In this document: in pieces, positions 55,941-64,000 of the stretch
Layout of the letters: every line of letters starts with the position of its first letter
Position numbering within the stretch: the stretch's first letter is position 1
Source: Planctomycetota bacterium
Lineage (GTDB): Bacteria; Planctomycetota; B15-G4; SIAN01
Direction: 5' to 3'
Length of the DNA stretch: 64,000 bases
Assembly (NCBI GenBank): GCA_028289345.1
Contig: JANQQL010000050.1
Coordinates: 514,370 to 578,369, forward strand
The notes under the pieces: model-generated
The model's input: the letters and a program-made list of their open reading frames with translations, nothing else
The model's database searches: none
What the model was told of the DNA's origin: nothing
Program-made: the position numbers and the translations under genes

Positions 55941-57284
55941 TCATCGATCGCGTTTGACCGGCATGCGAGCGCCAACAGATTGGCGCCACTCCCGAATGGC
56001 GGCGAGCATCGCTTCGGTCCGTTCCGGGAACTCCTGGGCAAGGTTGTGTTGTTCCCCGGAATCTGACTCGAGGTCGTAGAGCTCTGGATCGCTTCCGTCG
56101 AAGGGCTCGATCAGCTTGAACTGGTCTGCTCGAAGGGAACCGCACGGAGGTGTCCCGGCTCGAGAGTAGTGGGGGTAATGCCAGTAGAGCTCTCGTGGAA
56201 GCAGCTTTTGTTCCTGGAGCAACGGGACGAGGCTGGATCCATCCACTTCGCTCGTCGGAACCCTTGCACCCGCCAACTCGAGGAAGGTCGACACCAGGTC
56301 GATGCCCATCACCGGCGTGTCGTCGTCACGCCCGGGGTTCTGGATCCCGGGCCCTTGAACGATCAACGGCACCCGAATCCCGCCTTCGTAGAGCCAGCCC
56401 TTGCCCTCGCGGAATGGTCGATTGGAGGTTTCCGAGCCCGTGCCACCGTTGTCGGAGAAGAACAGAACGTAGGTTCTGTCGGCGAGCCCCTGATTGTGCA
56501 GAGCCTCGAGCAAAGCCCCCGTGCTGTCGTCGATCCCTTGCAGCATGGCGGCATACTCCGCCGAGTCGGATTCGTGCACCTTGGGCTTGCCGCGGTACTT
56601 TTGCTCTTCGATGGGATGTCCTTGGACGGGGCGATGCATTGCATAGTGAGACAGCAATAGGAAGAACGGCTGATCCTTGCTGATCTCCACAAAGTGGACC
56701 GCCTCGCGGGTCAGTCGCTCGGTCAGATACTCCCCAGGTTGGGGATCCGGGATCAAGTCTTCCAAGCCTTTGTAAGGGGGGAACATGGAGTCGTGGCTTC
56801 CCGGCTCCCCGCCTCCGAACGTGACGTCAAAGCCCTGGAAGGCCGGAAGCAGGTCTTCGCCGCCCAGGTGCCACTTGCCGATGCACGCGGTGCGATAACC
56901 CCGGGCCTGCAAGCGCTCGGCGATGGAGATCTCTTCCTGGAGCAGTCCGCGAGGTTGCTCCGGTCCGACCCACGCTTCTCGCTCTGCCAGCGGATTCGGA
57001 CGCAGCGCGTCCGTCAGCCCCAGTCGCGCGGGGTACTTCCCGGTCAACAAACTGGCTCGCGACGGAGAGCAGTTCGGAGCGTTCGCATAGGCGTCAAGAA
57101 AACGAATCCCTCGCCGGGCCAGACCATCCAAGTGGGGAGTCTCGTGATACTCGTTGCCGTAACAACCCAGGGCCGACCAGGGCAAGTCATCGGCCACGAT
57201 CAGCACGAAGTTCGGCGGCGCCGATTCCTGGCGGCACGCACCAAGGATGAGCAAGCTCAGGCAAATCCCTCGGATGGCATTCAT
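55941..57284 (-). CDS. Sulfatase lipoprotein (formylglycine type)
   Basis: A 447-aa sulfatase. Signal peptide with lipobox LGAC near residue 17. Formylglycine motif C72-S-P-S-R76 in NCSPSRASLLTGKYP; metal Asp pair in LIVADDLPWSALG; later motifs FFSDNGGTG and GKGWLYEGGIRVP. It resembles arylsulfatase A-like polysaccharide sulfatases of Planctomycetota. It is convergent with the preceding sulfatase-like gene with 109 bases between stops. Confidence 0.9.
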   Translation of the reverse strand: MNAIRGICLSLLILGACRQESAPPNFVLIVADDLPWSALGCYGNEYHETPHLDGLARRGIRFLDAYANAPNCSPSRASLLTGKYPARLGLTDALRPNPLAEREAWVGPEQPRGLLQEEISIAERLQARGYRTACIGKWHLGGEDLLPAFQGFDVTFGGGEPGSHDSMFPPYKGLEDLIPDPQPGEYLTERLTREAVHFVEISKDQPFFLLLSHYAMHRPVQGHPIEEQKYRGKPKVHESDSAEYAAMLQGIDDSTGALLEALHNQGLADRTYVLFFSDNGGTGSETSNRPFREGKGWLYEGGIRVPLIVQGPGIQNPGRDDDTPVMGIDLVSTFLELAGARVPTSEVDGSSLVPLLQEQKLLPRELYWHYPHYSRAGTPPCGSLRADQFKLIEPFDGSDPELYDLESDSGEQHNLAQEFPERTEAMLAAIREWRQSVGARMPVKRDR

Positions 57285-57492
57285 TCACGCAATCTAACCC
57301 AACCGGTGGACGGGCAAGGCGAGAACTGTGTGGGTGCGGACGGAAGCCTGAGAGCGGGGGCTTCTCGACGTGTCGCGATTCCTATGACGAGCAAGCTGGC
57401 GGAGGGGTTCGTCGCATCGCGAACACCTGGGCTCCGGAAGGAGGCATCGGCACTCACCCTTCGAGCGAAGGCGCATGAGCCCCGAGCCAATC

Positions 57493-60400
57493 TCAGAGCG
57501 CCATCTCCAAGATCCAATCCGAGAGCACCCGAAAGTACTCGGTCGAGAAGCGACTCAACTGCGGGTATTCCTTCTGGCTTCCCGTCTTTGCAATCAGCAT
57601 GTCGTGATTGGTGTCGGCCAACCGAACGATCGTTGGCGCGGGTTCCTGGACGTGACGAAGGACCCCCGCATCGTTGGCATCGGTGGGGTGCGACCGGTCC
57701 AAGTCTCCGGAGATCACCAGCAAGGGAGTTGTCATGCGGGCCAGATTGGCGGAGGGGTCGAAGCCGATTTCATGCTCCCACGCCTTGCGGGCTCCGAGGG
57801 CAGAGACCCAGCGCCAATCGGAAACGGTGCTCGCGAACCAGTCTTGTTCGCGGCATTGCTCGATCCTGGCGAGATACTCTTGCCAGGAAACCTCTCCGCG
57901 AGCGACATCGATGTAGGCACGGGCGTAATCCCTGGTGAGGTCGATGATCGTCTTGTCATGTCCCTGGGAGCGAATCTCCTCGACCATGTTGTAGATCTCT
58001 TCTTCCCAGACGGAGACGCCTCCTCCGGAAACGAAGATCGCGAAGGATACGGAGGGATCCGCGGCGCAAGCCTGTCCCACCACCCACGCACCATTGCTGA
58101 TTCCCCACAAACCGACTGCCTCCGGGTCGATGAAATCCATCGTGCGAAGGTGTTCCACCGCGGCGAGGGCATCGCTCGCAAAGTCGTCGAAACCGGCCAC
58201 GGCGTAGTGACCGGTGGACCCGCCGGTGCCGCGCTTGTCGAAGCGCAGCCCGGCAATTCCATGACTGGCGAGGACATCTGCGATGGTGGCAAGGCCAAAC
58301 CCGTGGCGGCTTTGTGGACCCGATCCGCTCACCAGAACCACCGCGGGAACCATGGTGTCGTCCGCGTTGGGACGGTGCAATGTTCCGGTTAGCTCGACGG
58401 GAGGATTCTCGAAGATCAATTCTTCGGTGATGATCGAGGAATCTCGAGTTGCCGTTTCGCTGTGCATCGGACGGGACTGGATGACGCGGCCATTCGCTTC
58501 GAACCGAAGTTCGAACTCAGCGATGCGATGTTCGTCGGGCCACAGAGTTCGTCCCGCGGCAAAGTGAAGGGGATGGAGGGATCGCAACGCGCGGAAGTCT
58601 CCGGTCTCCAAGTTGCAGAAGATCAACCGTTCCTCGGGGCCTTTGCCAAAGTCGAACTCCCACCGGCGCAGGGACCAGTGTTCTCCACCGCTGGTTCGAT
58701 AGAGACCTTCCCGGGGGGCCAGTTCGGATGGATCTTCATCGAGCCCACGCAGTCGGCGGCGGGCGAGTCGCTGAATCCGGTCTTGCGTTCCTTCGGGCGC
58801 TCGCCTCGCGGTCATCTGCAGGAGGACCTCTCGGAGCTCGTCTCGCTTTCCGCCGGCAGACAGAATCTCGGCGAGGTTCTCTTTCGCGAGGAGAGAACCC
58901 GGGTGATGTTCCGCGTAGGCCCGCAACACTTGTTCGGCAAGATCGACTTCTCCATCCTGGTGGAGCCACAGGGCGGCCATGGCCACGTCGTTCGCCGATA
59001 TGCCAGGGTCTTTCCAAAGCTTCCCATCGACGTCCACCAGCTCGCCTTGCTTCAATGAACGGTAGAGACGGTCTCGAGGGTGGAGTTCGGGAAGCTGTTC
59101 CCTCGGTGGCTGATTTCGTTCGGGGGACTGGTCCGAGGGGATCGAAGCGGAGGCCAATCGCTGGCATTCCCACTCTTTGCCAAAGCGATCGCCCCAGAAG
59201 ATAGCGCGGGACGGTTTCGATTTGTCGAAGCGCAACCACGCGTTGCGGTGGGGCGAAAAGAAGACCCCTTCTTCCTTGATGGGAAGCAAGGGAAGAAAAG
59301 AGCCGCCCGTACCCCGCAGCCAAAGTTCGTTGCCTCGCTGACGGACGAACAGTTCCAGCTGGTCGTGAACCCGATACCGGCCGGGGAACTGCGCAAGCTC
59401 GAAGGACGTGCAGCGTCGCGAGGCGGTCGGGATCTCGAGTTCCGAAGGCAGGTCGGATGTCTTTGAAGGCTCGAGCAACAGCGAGTGTAGCACGCCGCTC
59501 TCCGCGAAGTGGGCAAGCACTCCGCTTTCGACGTTGCTCAACAAGAGGACCCCCCCTCGGGGATCCGCGAACGAGTCGAGCCGGGCGTAGAAGCCGTTGG
59601 TGCGTCCGTCGTGGCCAAGGGCCGGCACTCCAAACACCGAATAGACGCCGAGCCCGCAGCCATAGCCGCCGTCGACGGGAGTCTTCATTTGTTTCCAGGT
59701 TTCCGGCGCGAACAAGGCCTCGTCTTGCATTGCGATCACCCACTTCTTCAGATCCGCAATCGTGGAAGCAAGGGAGCCCGCACCAGGTACTTCCAGGGCA
59801 TGCATGGCGGCGAAGGGCCCGTGAAGGCCTGGATGGTGTCCGATCGCCAGTCGCTCGACCTCTTTGCCCGGAACGAGGGTCCGGGTGGACGCCATCTCCA
59901 AGGGCTCGAAAATCTCGAGTTCCAGGAAGTCGCCGTAGCTCATTTCGGAAACGTTCTCGACCATCTCGGCCAGCAAACGATAGGCGACGTTGGAGTAGGA
60001 AGAGCCGGTTCCCGGGTCGAACAACAGGCCTTGGGCGAGCAGTTCGTCTAGCGAGTCAACATCGAAGAACAGAGAGCGGGTTCCCTCGGGAGCCGGGAAA
60101 TCGCGAGCAATCCCAGAGGTATGGCGGAGCATGTGGAGGACGGTGATCCTCGAGTCCAACGAGCGATCCGGCAAGTAAACGGAGGCGCTCTCCTGAAGGT
60201 CGAGATCGCCTTGCTCCGCCAAGAGAAGGACCGCCGCCGCGGTGAACTGCTTGGAAATCGATCCCAACTTGAACACCGTGTCCTGGTTCACGGGATGGGG
60301 ACGCGCGAAGGACGGCCGTCCGGATTCGAAGCGAAACTGGACGCCCTCCTTGTTCCAAACCTCGACCACACCGCTGAAATGTCCAGCGTCCGCGAGCTGT

Positions 60401-60600
60401 TGGAGTTGCTTGCGGGCAAGCTCCCGATGGTCTTCTTGCACGGCTCGGGCTTCGATCAGAGTCGTGCTCAGAGCGAGAAGACCGCAGAGCGCTTGCACCA
60501 GACGACTGGGTCTCGGGGAGCGATGTTCGACTCGGCGCACCGTCTGCGCGGCGTGGGGATCAAGAATCACGGGAGCGAGTCCGCGGGCGATCGTTGACAT
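57493..60600 (-). CDS. Beta-lactamase-family serine hydrolase fused to an alpha/beta-hydrolase
   Basis: A 1035-aa exported protein. Signal/membrane helix near 35-55 (LVQALCGLLALSTTLIEA). First module, class C beta-lactamase/penicillin-binding type: S114-I-S-K117 in KLGSISKQF, YSN in SSYSNVAYRLL, HDG in ALGHDGRTNG. Then a linker with a helical TPR-like part (about 530-640). Last module (about 720-1035), alpha/beta-hydrolase: oxyanion VLVSGSGPQSRHG, nucleophile GLWGISNGAW (GxSxG), and C-terminal Asp and His in SGDLDRSHP and DTNHDML. Third gene of the BlaI-BlaR1 operon; its start overlaps BlaR1 by 41 bases. Possibly an esterase or peptidoglycan-related hydrolase under BlaI control. Confidence 0.85.
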   Translation of the reverse strand: MSTIARGLAPVILDPHAAQTVRRVEHRSPRPSRLVQALCGLLALSTTLIEARAVQEDHRELARKQLQQLADAGHFSGVVEVWNKEGVQFRFESGRPSFARPHPVNQDTVFKLGSISKQFTAAAVLLLAEQGDLDLQESASVYLPDRSLDSRITVLHMLRHTSGIARDFPAPEGTRSLFFDVDSLDELLAQGLLFDPGTGSSYSNVAYRLLAEMVENVSEMSYGDFLELEIFEPLEMASTRTLVPGKEVERLAIGHHPGLHGPFAAMHALEVPGAGSLASTIADLKKWVIAMQDEALFAPETWKQMKTPVDGGYGCGLGVYSVFGVPALGHDGRTNGFYARLDSFADPRGGVLLLSNVESGVLAHFAESGVLHSLLLEPSKTSDLPSELEIPTASRRCTSFELAQFPGRYRVHDQLELFVRQRGNELWLRGTGGSFLPLLPIKEEGVFFSPHRNAWLRFDKSKPSRAIFWGDRFGKEWECQRLASASIPSDQSPERNQPPREQLPELHPRDRLYRSLKQGELVDVDGKLWKDPGISANDVAMAALWLHQDGEVDLAEQVLRAYAEHHPGSLLAKENLAEILSAGGKRDELREVLLQMTARRAPEGTQDRIQRLARRRLRGLDEDPSELAPREGLYRTSGGEHWSLRRWEFDFGKGPEERLIFCNLETGDFRALRSLHPLHFAAGRTLWPDEHRIAEFELRFEANGRVIQSRPMHSETATRDSSIITEELIFENPPVELTGTLHRPNADDTMVPAVVLVSGSGPQSRHGFGLATIADVLASHGIAGLRFDKRGTGGSTGHYAVAGFDDFASDALAAVEHLRTMDFIDPEAVGLWGISNGAWVVGQACAADPSVSFAIFVSGGGVSVWEEEIYNMVEEIRSQGHDKTIIDLTRDYARAYIDVARGEVSWQEYLARIEQCREQDWFASTVSDWRWVSALGARKAWEHEIGFDPSANLARMTTPLLVISGDLDRSHPTDANDAGVLRHVQEPAPTIVRLADTNHDMLIAKTGSQKEYPQLSRFSTEYFRVLSDWILEMAL

Positions 60601-62452
60601 GAATGGTTCCTGTTTTCGTCTGGAAGTGACATTGCGCCCGTTCTTCATTGGGTATTCGGGCGGCGATGTCCCCGGAATTTGTGGTGACCGTGAGGGACGC
60701 AGATTCGTCGATCTGTTCCACGGTGCAGCGCAGTGGACCGCTTCCGCAGCGAAGCTCGACGGCACCAGAGACCGCCCGACAACGAAGATCCACCTCACCC
60801 GAGGTGTTGTGGAGCGACGAATCGGACAGTCGATGGGAGTCCGAGATGATCGTTCCAATCGATGTTTGAATCTCTGCACCGTGGAGATCGACCGGGCCTA
60901 TGCGGATCTCGCCACTCCAGATTTCTGCGCTCAGATGATCGAGAGGCCGGTGGATTTCCAGGTTTCCCCGAAACGATCGAAGCGAAATCGGCAGGGAACG
61001 GGGAAGGTGGATTCGAAGCAGGAGAGGTTGGTCTGGTGAAGTTTGCGGCCCTCGGATGTCCTTGATGGTCAGCTCGTTTCCTTGGGAGCGAATCGAGACT
61101 GCATCGTCCCAGCTCCACTGGGGAGCCGTGGGTTGGTCGGGGAGAGCTTCGTACGCTTCGACGACCAGTTGCTCGGAGTCGGAGTGGCGCAGTTCGAAGC
61201 TGGTGTGGTAGCCGCGGACGAGGAGACTCTCGATGTCGACGAGGCTCACCTCACGACGTCCGAGTAAGACGTAGCGGAGGGCTGTGTCTGTCGGTGGCGT
61301 TTCCTGGTCCGAGTTCTCCTTGCGGAGGTCCGGAGCGCGGACGGATTCGACGGGCACTGGTTCCGGCCGCCGCGGCGGGGAGGCCATCACCAGGCCCACG
61401 CAACCTGTGGCGACCAGGCCGGTGGTCACGGCTAGCTTTCGAGTGCCCGGGCGCGCAAGCTCTGGCTGGATTAGCGACCGGACTCGCTCGGTCAATGGGG
61501 ACGAACGGCTGAGGAACGCCATGCCCAGGTCTCCCGCGTCCGCTCGCAACTTCGCGGCGACCTCGACAAGGGTCTTGGCGTACTGAGTCGCGCTCGCTCC
61601 TTGCAAACGACACGCCCGCCGGTCCGCGAGCAGTTCCCGTTCTCGGTCGAGTTGTCGACCGAGAAGGAAAAGGCTCGGGTGGAAGAACAGCAGTGCTTGC
61701 ACGACTCGCTGGATCGTAAGCCACACGTGATCGCGACGCTGGAAATGTGCGAACTCGTGCAGGACCACGGCGTTGATCTGAGAGTCGGCAGCGTCGCGGA
61801 CGAACGAGTTCGGTAACACGATGGCGGGTTTCCAGAAGCCGAGGAGCACCGGAGTTTCCACCGCGTTCGAGGCGAGAATCGGCGGGGAAAGGAAACCCTG
61901 GGGGACGGTGGTTCGCCGCGAGTTTTGCGGGACTGGTGTCGCGTCCCGTTTGCAACGATGCACGCGCACCGCATCAACGAGCAGACGCAGCAGACACCAG
62001 AGCGCTCCGGCCGAATAGACCAGCATCGCCGTCGTTTTGAGAAGGAAGGCTCGTCCGATTTGTTCCTCTTCCGCGGAGACGGAAAGAGCCGGATCCGGAG
62101 ACGTCGGGCCGACGGAACCCGTTGCATCGGAGTCGGCCGCGTCGGCGACGAACAAGGGCTCTCGTGGGGAAGCCTCGGCGATGCTCGCGAGTTTTCCGGG
62201 GGGCTCGGCGGCTGTGGGAGAGTTCCCCACAGTGTTCTCCATCCTGGACGGAGAAGCCAGTGCGAACACCAGGACGGCAGGAATGGAGACTCCGGTGAGA
62301 AGCACGGACACAAGACTCACCCGTTGACGAAGGCTCGGTCGGTCTCTGCAGATTCCGGAGGGAACGAGGACGGCCACCAGACAAAGCCCCGCGGTGATCC
62401 AGGTGACGTGGACGAGGACGAAGAACCCGTACTCGACGAGTAAGGAGCTCAT
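60560..62452 (-). CDS. BlaR1-like M56 membrane peptidase with DUF4097 ectodomain
   Basis: A 630-aa protein. Four membrane helices bracket an M56 zinc protease loop with VVLHEFAHFQRRDH (HExxH) and LLADRRAC (ExxxD-like). After the last helix (LAVTTGLVATGCVGLVM) comes an unusual C-terminal domain of about 260 residues. Its last part is beta-repeat sequence of DUF4097 type (NTSGEVDLRCRAVSGAVEL, TTNSGDIAARIP, TKTGTIHV) instead of the beta-lactam-binding sensor of classical BlaR1. It overlaps blaI by ATGA. Predicted to cleave or inactivate BlaI when its ectodomain senses a signal. Confidence 0.85.
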   Translation of the reverse strand: MSSLLVEYGFFVLVHVTWITAGLCLVAVLVPSGICRDRPSLRQRVSLVSVLLTGVSIPAVLVFALASPSRMENTVGNSPTAAEPPGKLASIAEASPREPLFVADAADSDATGSVGPTSPDPALSVSAEEEQIGRAFLLKTTAMLVYSAGALWCLLRLLVDAVRVHRCKRDATPVPQNSRRTTVPQGFLSPPILASNAVETPVLLGFWKPAIVLPNSFVRDAADSQINAVVLHEFAHFQRRDHVWLTIQRVVQALLFFHPSLFLLGRQLDRERELLADRRACRLQGASATQYAKTLVEVAAKLRADAGDLGMAFLSRSSPLTERVRSLIQPELARPGTRKLAVTTGLVATGCVGLVMASPPRRPEPVPVESVRAPDLRKENSDQETPPTDTALRYVLLGRREVSLVDIESLLVRGYHTSFELRHSDSEQLVVEAYEALPDQPTAPQWSWDDAVSIRSQGNELTIKDIRGPQTSPDQPLLLRIHLPRSLPISLRSFRGNLEIHRPLDHLSAEIWSGEIRIGPVDLHGAEIQTSIGTIISDSHRLSDSSLHNTSGEVDLRCRAVSGAVELRCGSGPLRCTVEQIDESASLTVTTNSGDIAARIPNEERAQCHFQTKTGTIHVNDRPRTRSRDS

Positions 62453-62850
62453 CGGTCTTCCCCCGCTTTCTCTTCGTGATCTCGGATCTCGGCGCGAAGC
62501 TGTTCGAGCTCTTCGTCACTCACCGCTTGCATGGACATCAGGCGGTTCAAGAGAAGAGAGGGCGAGCCGCCGAACACCCGACTGAGAAGATCCTCGAGCA
62601 TGTTCGATTGGGCTTGCTCGGCGGAGAGGAGTGGGGAGTAGGCGTACTCGCGGCCAGTCTTGGTCCGGGACAGGTAGCCCTTGTCGACCATGATCCCGAG
62701 GATCTTGGCCACGCTCGTGTAGGCGACCTCGCCACGACGATGACAAAGCTGTTCGCGGATTTCGGCGACCACCCGCGGATGGTGGTCCCAGAGGATCTGC
62801 AGCAGCTCCAGTTCCAGCTCGGTCGGGTTTCGGGAAGGGGGACGAGCCAC
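62449..62850 (-). CDS. BlaI/MecI-type transcriptional repressor
   Basis: A 133-aa winged-helix repressor of the BlaI/MecI/CopY family. N-terminal DNA-binding domain: LELELLQILWDHHPRVVAEI, then REQLCHRRGEVAYTSVAKIL (recognition part) and MVDKGYLSRTKTGREYAYSP. A C-terminal dimerisation and cleavage region follows. The start is GTG 62850 with AAAGGAG upstream. Two palindromes upstream are probable operators. First gene of the operon blaI-blaR1-serine hydrolase. Confidence 0.9.
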   Translation of the reverse strand: MARPPSRNPTELELELLQILWDHHPRVVAEIREQLCHRRGEVAYTSVAKILGIMVDKGYLSRTKTGREYAYSPLLSAEQAQSNMLEDLLSRVFGGSPSLLLNRLMSMQAVSDEELEQLRAEIRDHEEKAGEDR

Positions 62851-62863
62851 GGGATCTCCTTTT

Positions 62864-62885
62864 GTCTACGAATTCATTAGTAGAC
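62864..62885. promoter_or_regulatory. Probable BlaI operator 1
   Basis: Imperfect 22-bp palindrome with arms GTCTAC (62864-62869) and GTAGAC (62880-62885) and TACGAATTCATTAGTA at its centre. It lies 14 bases upstream of the GTG start of the repressor gene, a position suited to block transcription or initiation. Same core as operator 2. Confidence 0.7.
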
Positions 62886-62919
62886 GAGGCTCCCCTGGGT
62901 TCGGGCGATTTCAGAAAAA

Positions 62920-62935
62920 TACGAATTCATTCGTA
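62920..62935. promoter_or_regulatory. Probable BlaI operator 2
   Basis: Perfect palindrome TACGAATTCATTCGTA. Its centre is 53 bases from the centre of operator 1, close to five helical turns, so two repressor dimers could bind on the same face. The promoter of the operon probably lies between or over them. Confidence 0.7.
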
Positions 62936-63204
62936 GTTCGCTCTCCGAGCGACGACGAGGCCCCCGCGCGGGGCCAGGACGACAGCATCGGGTTCTGACG
63001 GACCGCGCAGCCATTCGGCTAGGCACGAGGTGGCGGGAGCCGTTCACCCAAGGTTCGGAGGTCGGGCCGTTCCTGGACCTGAGTGGCGCGACGCGGGTTG
63101 ATTCCGACGGGCCACGGTCGGTCTGTCGGACTCGCTCGCCAGCGACTCCAATCGATCAGTCCTTCGTTCGTTATGACGACGGCCGAGGGAGGCAGCCGCT
63201 GCTC

Positions 63205-64000
63205 TCAGAACCGCAAGTACAAAGAGATCGCGCCGCCGTCCTGCAGAGGGTGGATTCCCAGTCCGAAGCGTCGGTCGCGAAGCAGCCCTCGGGTTTCGTT
63301 CATCGCACGTTCGTTGATGGAGTGGTTGCGTTGACGAGCGGCATTGATGCCGCCGTAGATGTTGCCGGTGTAGAAGCCCACGGCCAGAAGTGCGAGCGCT
63401 CCGGCGGTGACGTCTTCTTCGTTGTGCAGCGCGGACCAGGTGCCGCCGATCAGCACTCCGTTGGTCAGCAGAGCGACGAGCGCGTCGGCCGAGCGACCTG
63501 CATAGAGCTGTCCCGAACCCGGCAACACGGCGGACAGGGTGCCGGCAAGCGCTGGCGACTTCCTCGGCAGCGCCTCCATCTGGTCGACTCGGGTCAGTAG
63601 GAACTCGCGCTGCGAATCGGGCAGGCGTTGGAAGTGACCGCGGGCGCCACTCAAGTCTCGACGTTCCATGGACAACAACCCGGCGAGTAGCTGTCCCTCG
63701 TCGGTGTCGACGTCCGCCCATTGCACTGCCTCGTGGCGCCGACCGGCCTCGCGCAACAGATAGGCGCCAAGCAGGTCGCGCTCGGGGGTCGCGAGAGCAG
63801 CGATGCTCTCGAGAGCTAGTTCGTGACGCCCCGAGCGGCTGTGACAAACGCTCAACTGTCGACGCGCGGCCCCGGTTCTCGGATCGTCGGGAAACCAGTG
63901 GAGGTACCGAGACCACTCCACGGCTGCCGCTCGCCACTCCTCTTGGTCGTGCAGGCTTTCCGCAAAGGAGTACTGGGCGTCGGCGCGGAACGACGGGCCC
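63205..64000 (-). CDS. TPR-like membrane protein, N-terminus outside the window
   Basis: The frame is open to the right edge of the window, so the 5' part is missing; 265 codons are visible. TPR-like helices (EEWRAAAVEWSRYLHWFPDD, ARRQLSVCHSRSGRHELAL, LLREAGRRHEAVQWA) precede a membrane segment typical of a family of envelope proteins (LAGTLSAVLPGSGQLYAGR, ALVALLTNGVLIGG) and a last helix (GALALLAVGFYTGNIYGG). Probably an inner-membrane protein involved in envelope function. Confidence 0.65.
   Translation of the reverse strand, partial: GPSFRADAQYSFAESLHDQEEWRAAAVEWSRYLHWFPDDPRTGAARRQLSVCHSRSGRHELALESIAALATPERDLLGAYLLREAGRRHEAVQWADVDTDEGQLLAGLLSMERRDLSGARGHFQRLPDSQREFLLTRVDQMEALPRKSPALAGTLSAVLPGSGQLYAGRSADALVALLTNGVLIGGTWSALHNEEDVTAGALALLAVGFYTGNIYGGINAARQRNHSINERAMNETRGLLRDRRFGLGIHPLQDGGAISLYLRF

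Noticed and set aside
57376-57480. Possible inverted decayed repeat copy (GCCTTCGCTCGAAGGGTGAG on the minus strand)
   Set aside because: Similarity is limited to one block; the ends cannot be placed.

Overview
The window is GC-rich, densely packed and gives about 48 protein-coding genes. It has no rRNA, tRNA or CRISPR array. The gene mix is FG-GAP/CRTAC1-type secreted proteins, several sulfatases, squalene-cyclase-like secreted proteins, BlaI/BlaR1 (M56) regulation, a zinc anti-sigma factor with its ECF sigma, and long carboxypeptidase-regulatory-like proteins. This is typical of free-living Planctomycetota or a similar large-genome aquatic bacterium. The assignment comes from gene content alone.

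Layout. 0.1-8 kb: FG-GAP protein, small membrane protein, metallo-beta-lactamase-fold enzyme, HD hydrolase, beta-helix/HEAT protein, SirB1-like protein and a DUF4097 lipoprotein with a repeated THNG motif. 8-16 kb: sulfatase, two coupled squalene-cyclase-like exported proteins, universal stress protein plus ion permease, GT39-like membrane transferase. 16-23 kb: a three-gene phosphorelay (GAF-PAS kinase, single-domain receiver, REC-kinase-REC hybrid), M20 peptidase, FdxA ferredoxin with a clear terminator, YtxJ-like protein. 23-32 kb: Wzz/BY-kinase-like protein, MacB/Lol-type ABC transporter, aldo/keto reductase-SDR operon. 32-40 kb: two tandem CRTAC1 paralogues, then a BtuF/BtuC/BtuD-type importer. 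40-47 kb: an AT-richer HEPN-like orphan, S9 peptidase, DUF3179 gene, SnoaL-like gene, patatin lipoprotein, DUF4287/DUF5655 gene. 47-64 kb: a 939-aa carboxypeptidase-regulatory-like protein, ECF sigma/anti-sigma operon, DinB-like protein, two sulfatase-family genes, and a BlaI-BlaR1-serine hydrolase operon with two palindromic operators. A TPR/membrane protein runs off the right end.

The strongest unusual signal is at 43279-43281. A TGA sits in frame exactly where the DUF3179 family has the first cysteine of its CPLC motif. It is followed 20 nt later by a small hairpin with a G in its loop, as a bacterial SECIS requires. The convergent neighbour, a SnoaL-like gene, also carries a single in-frame TGA behind a strong ribosome binding site. 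Together they suggest a selenoprotein gene (UPLC DUF3179) and possibly a second one. No Sec machinery (selA, selB, selC, selD) lies in the window.

A second finding is a family of dispersed intergenic repeats of about 160-180 bp with ~23-bp terminal inverted repeats. There are at least four near-complete copies and three partial ones, MITE- or REP-like, always between genes.

Start sites were chosen from ribosome binding sites, signal peptides and overlaps with neighbouring genes. Several operons use 4-base stop/start overlaps (ATGA, TTGA).
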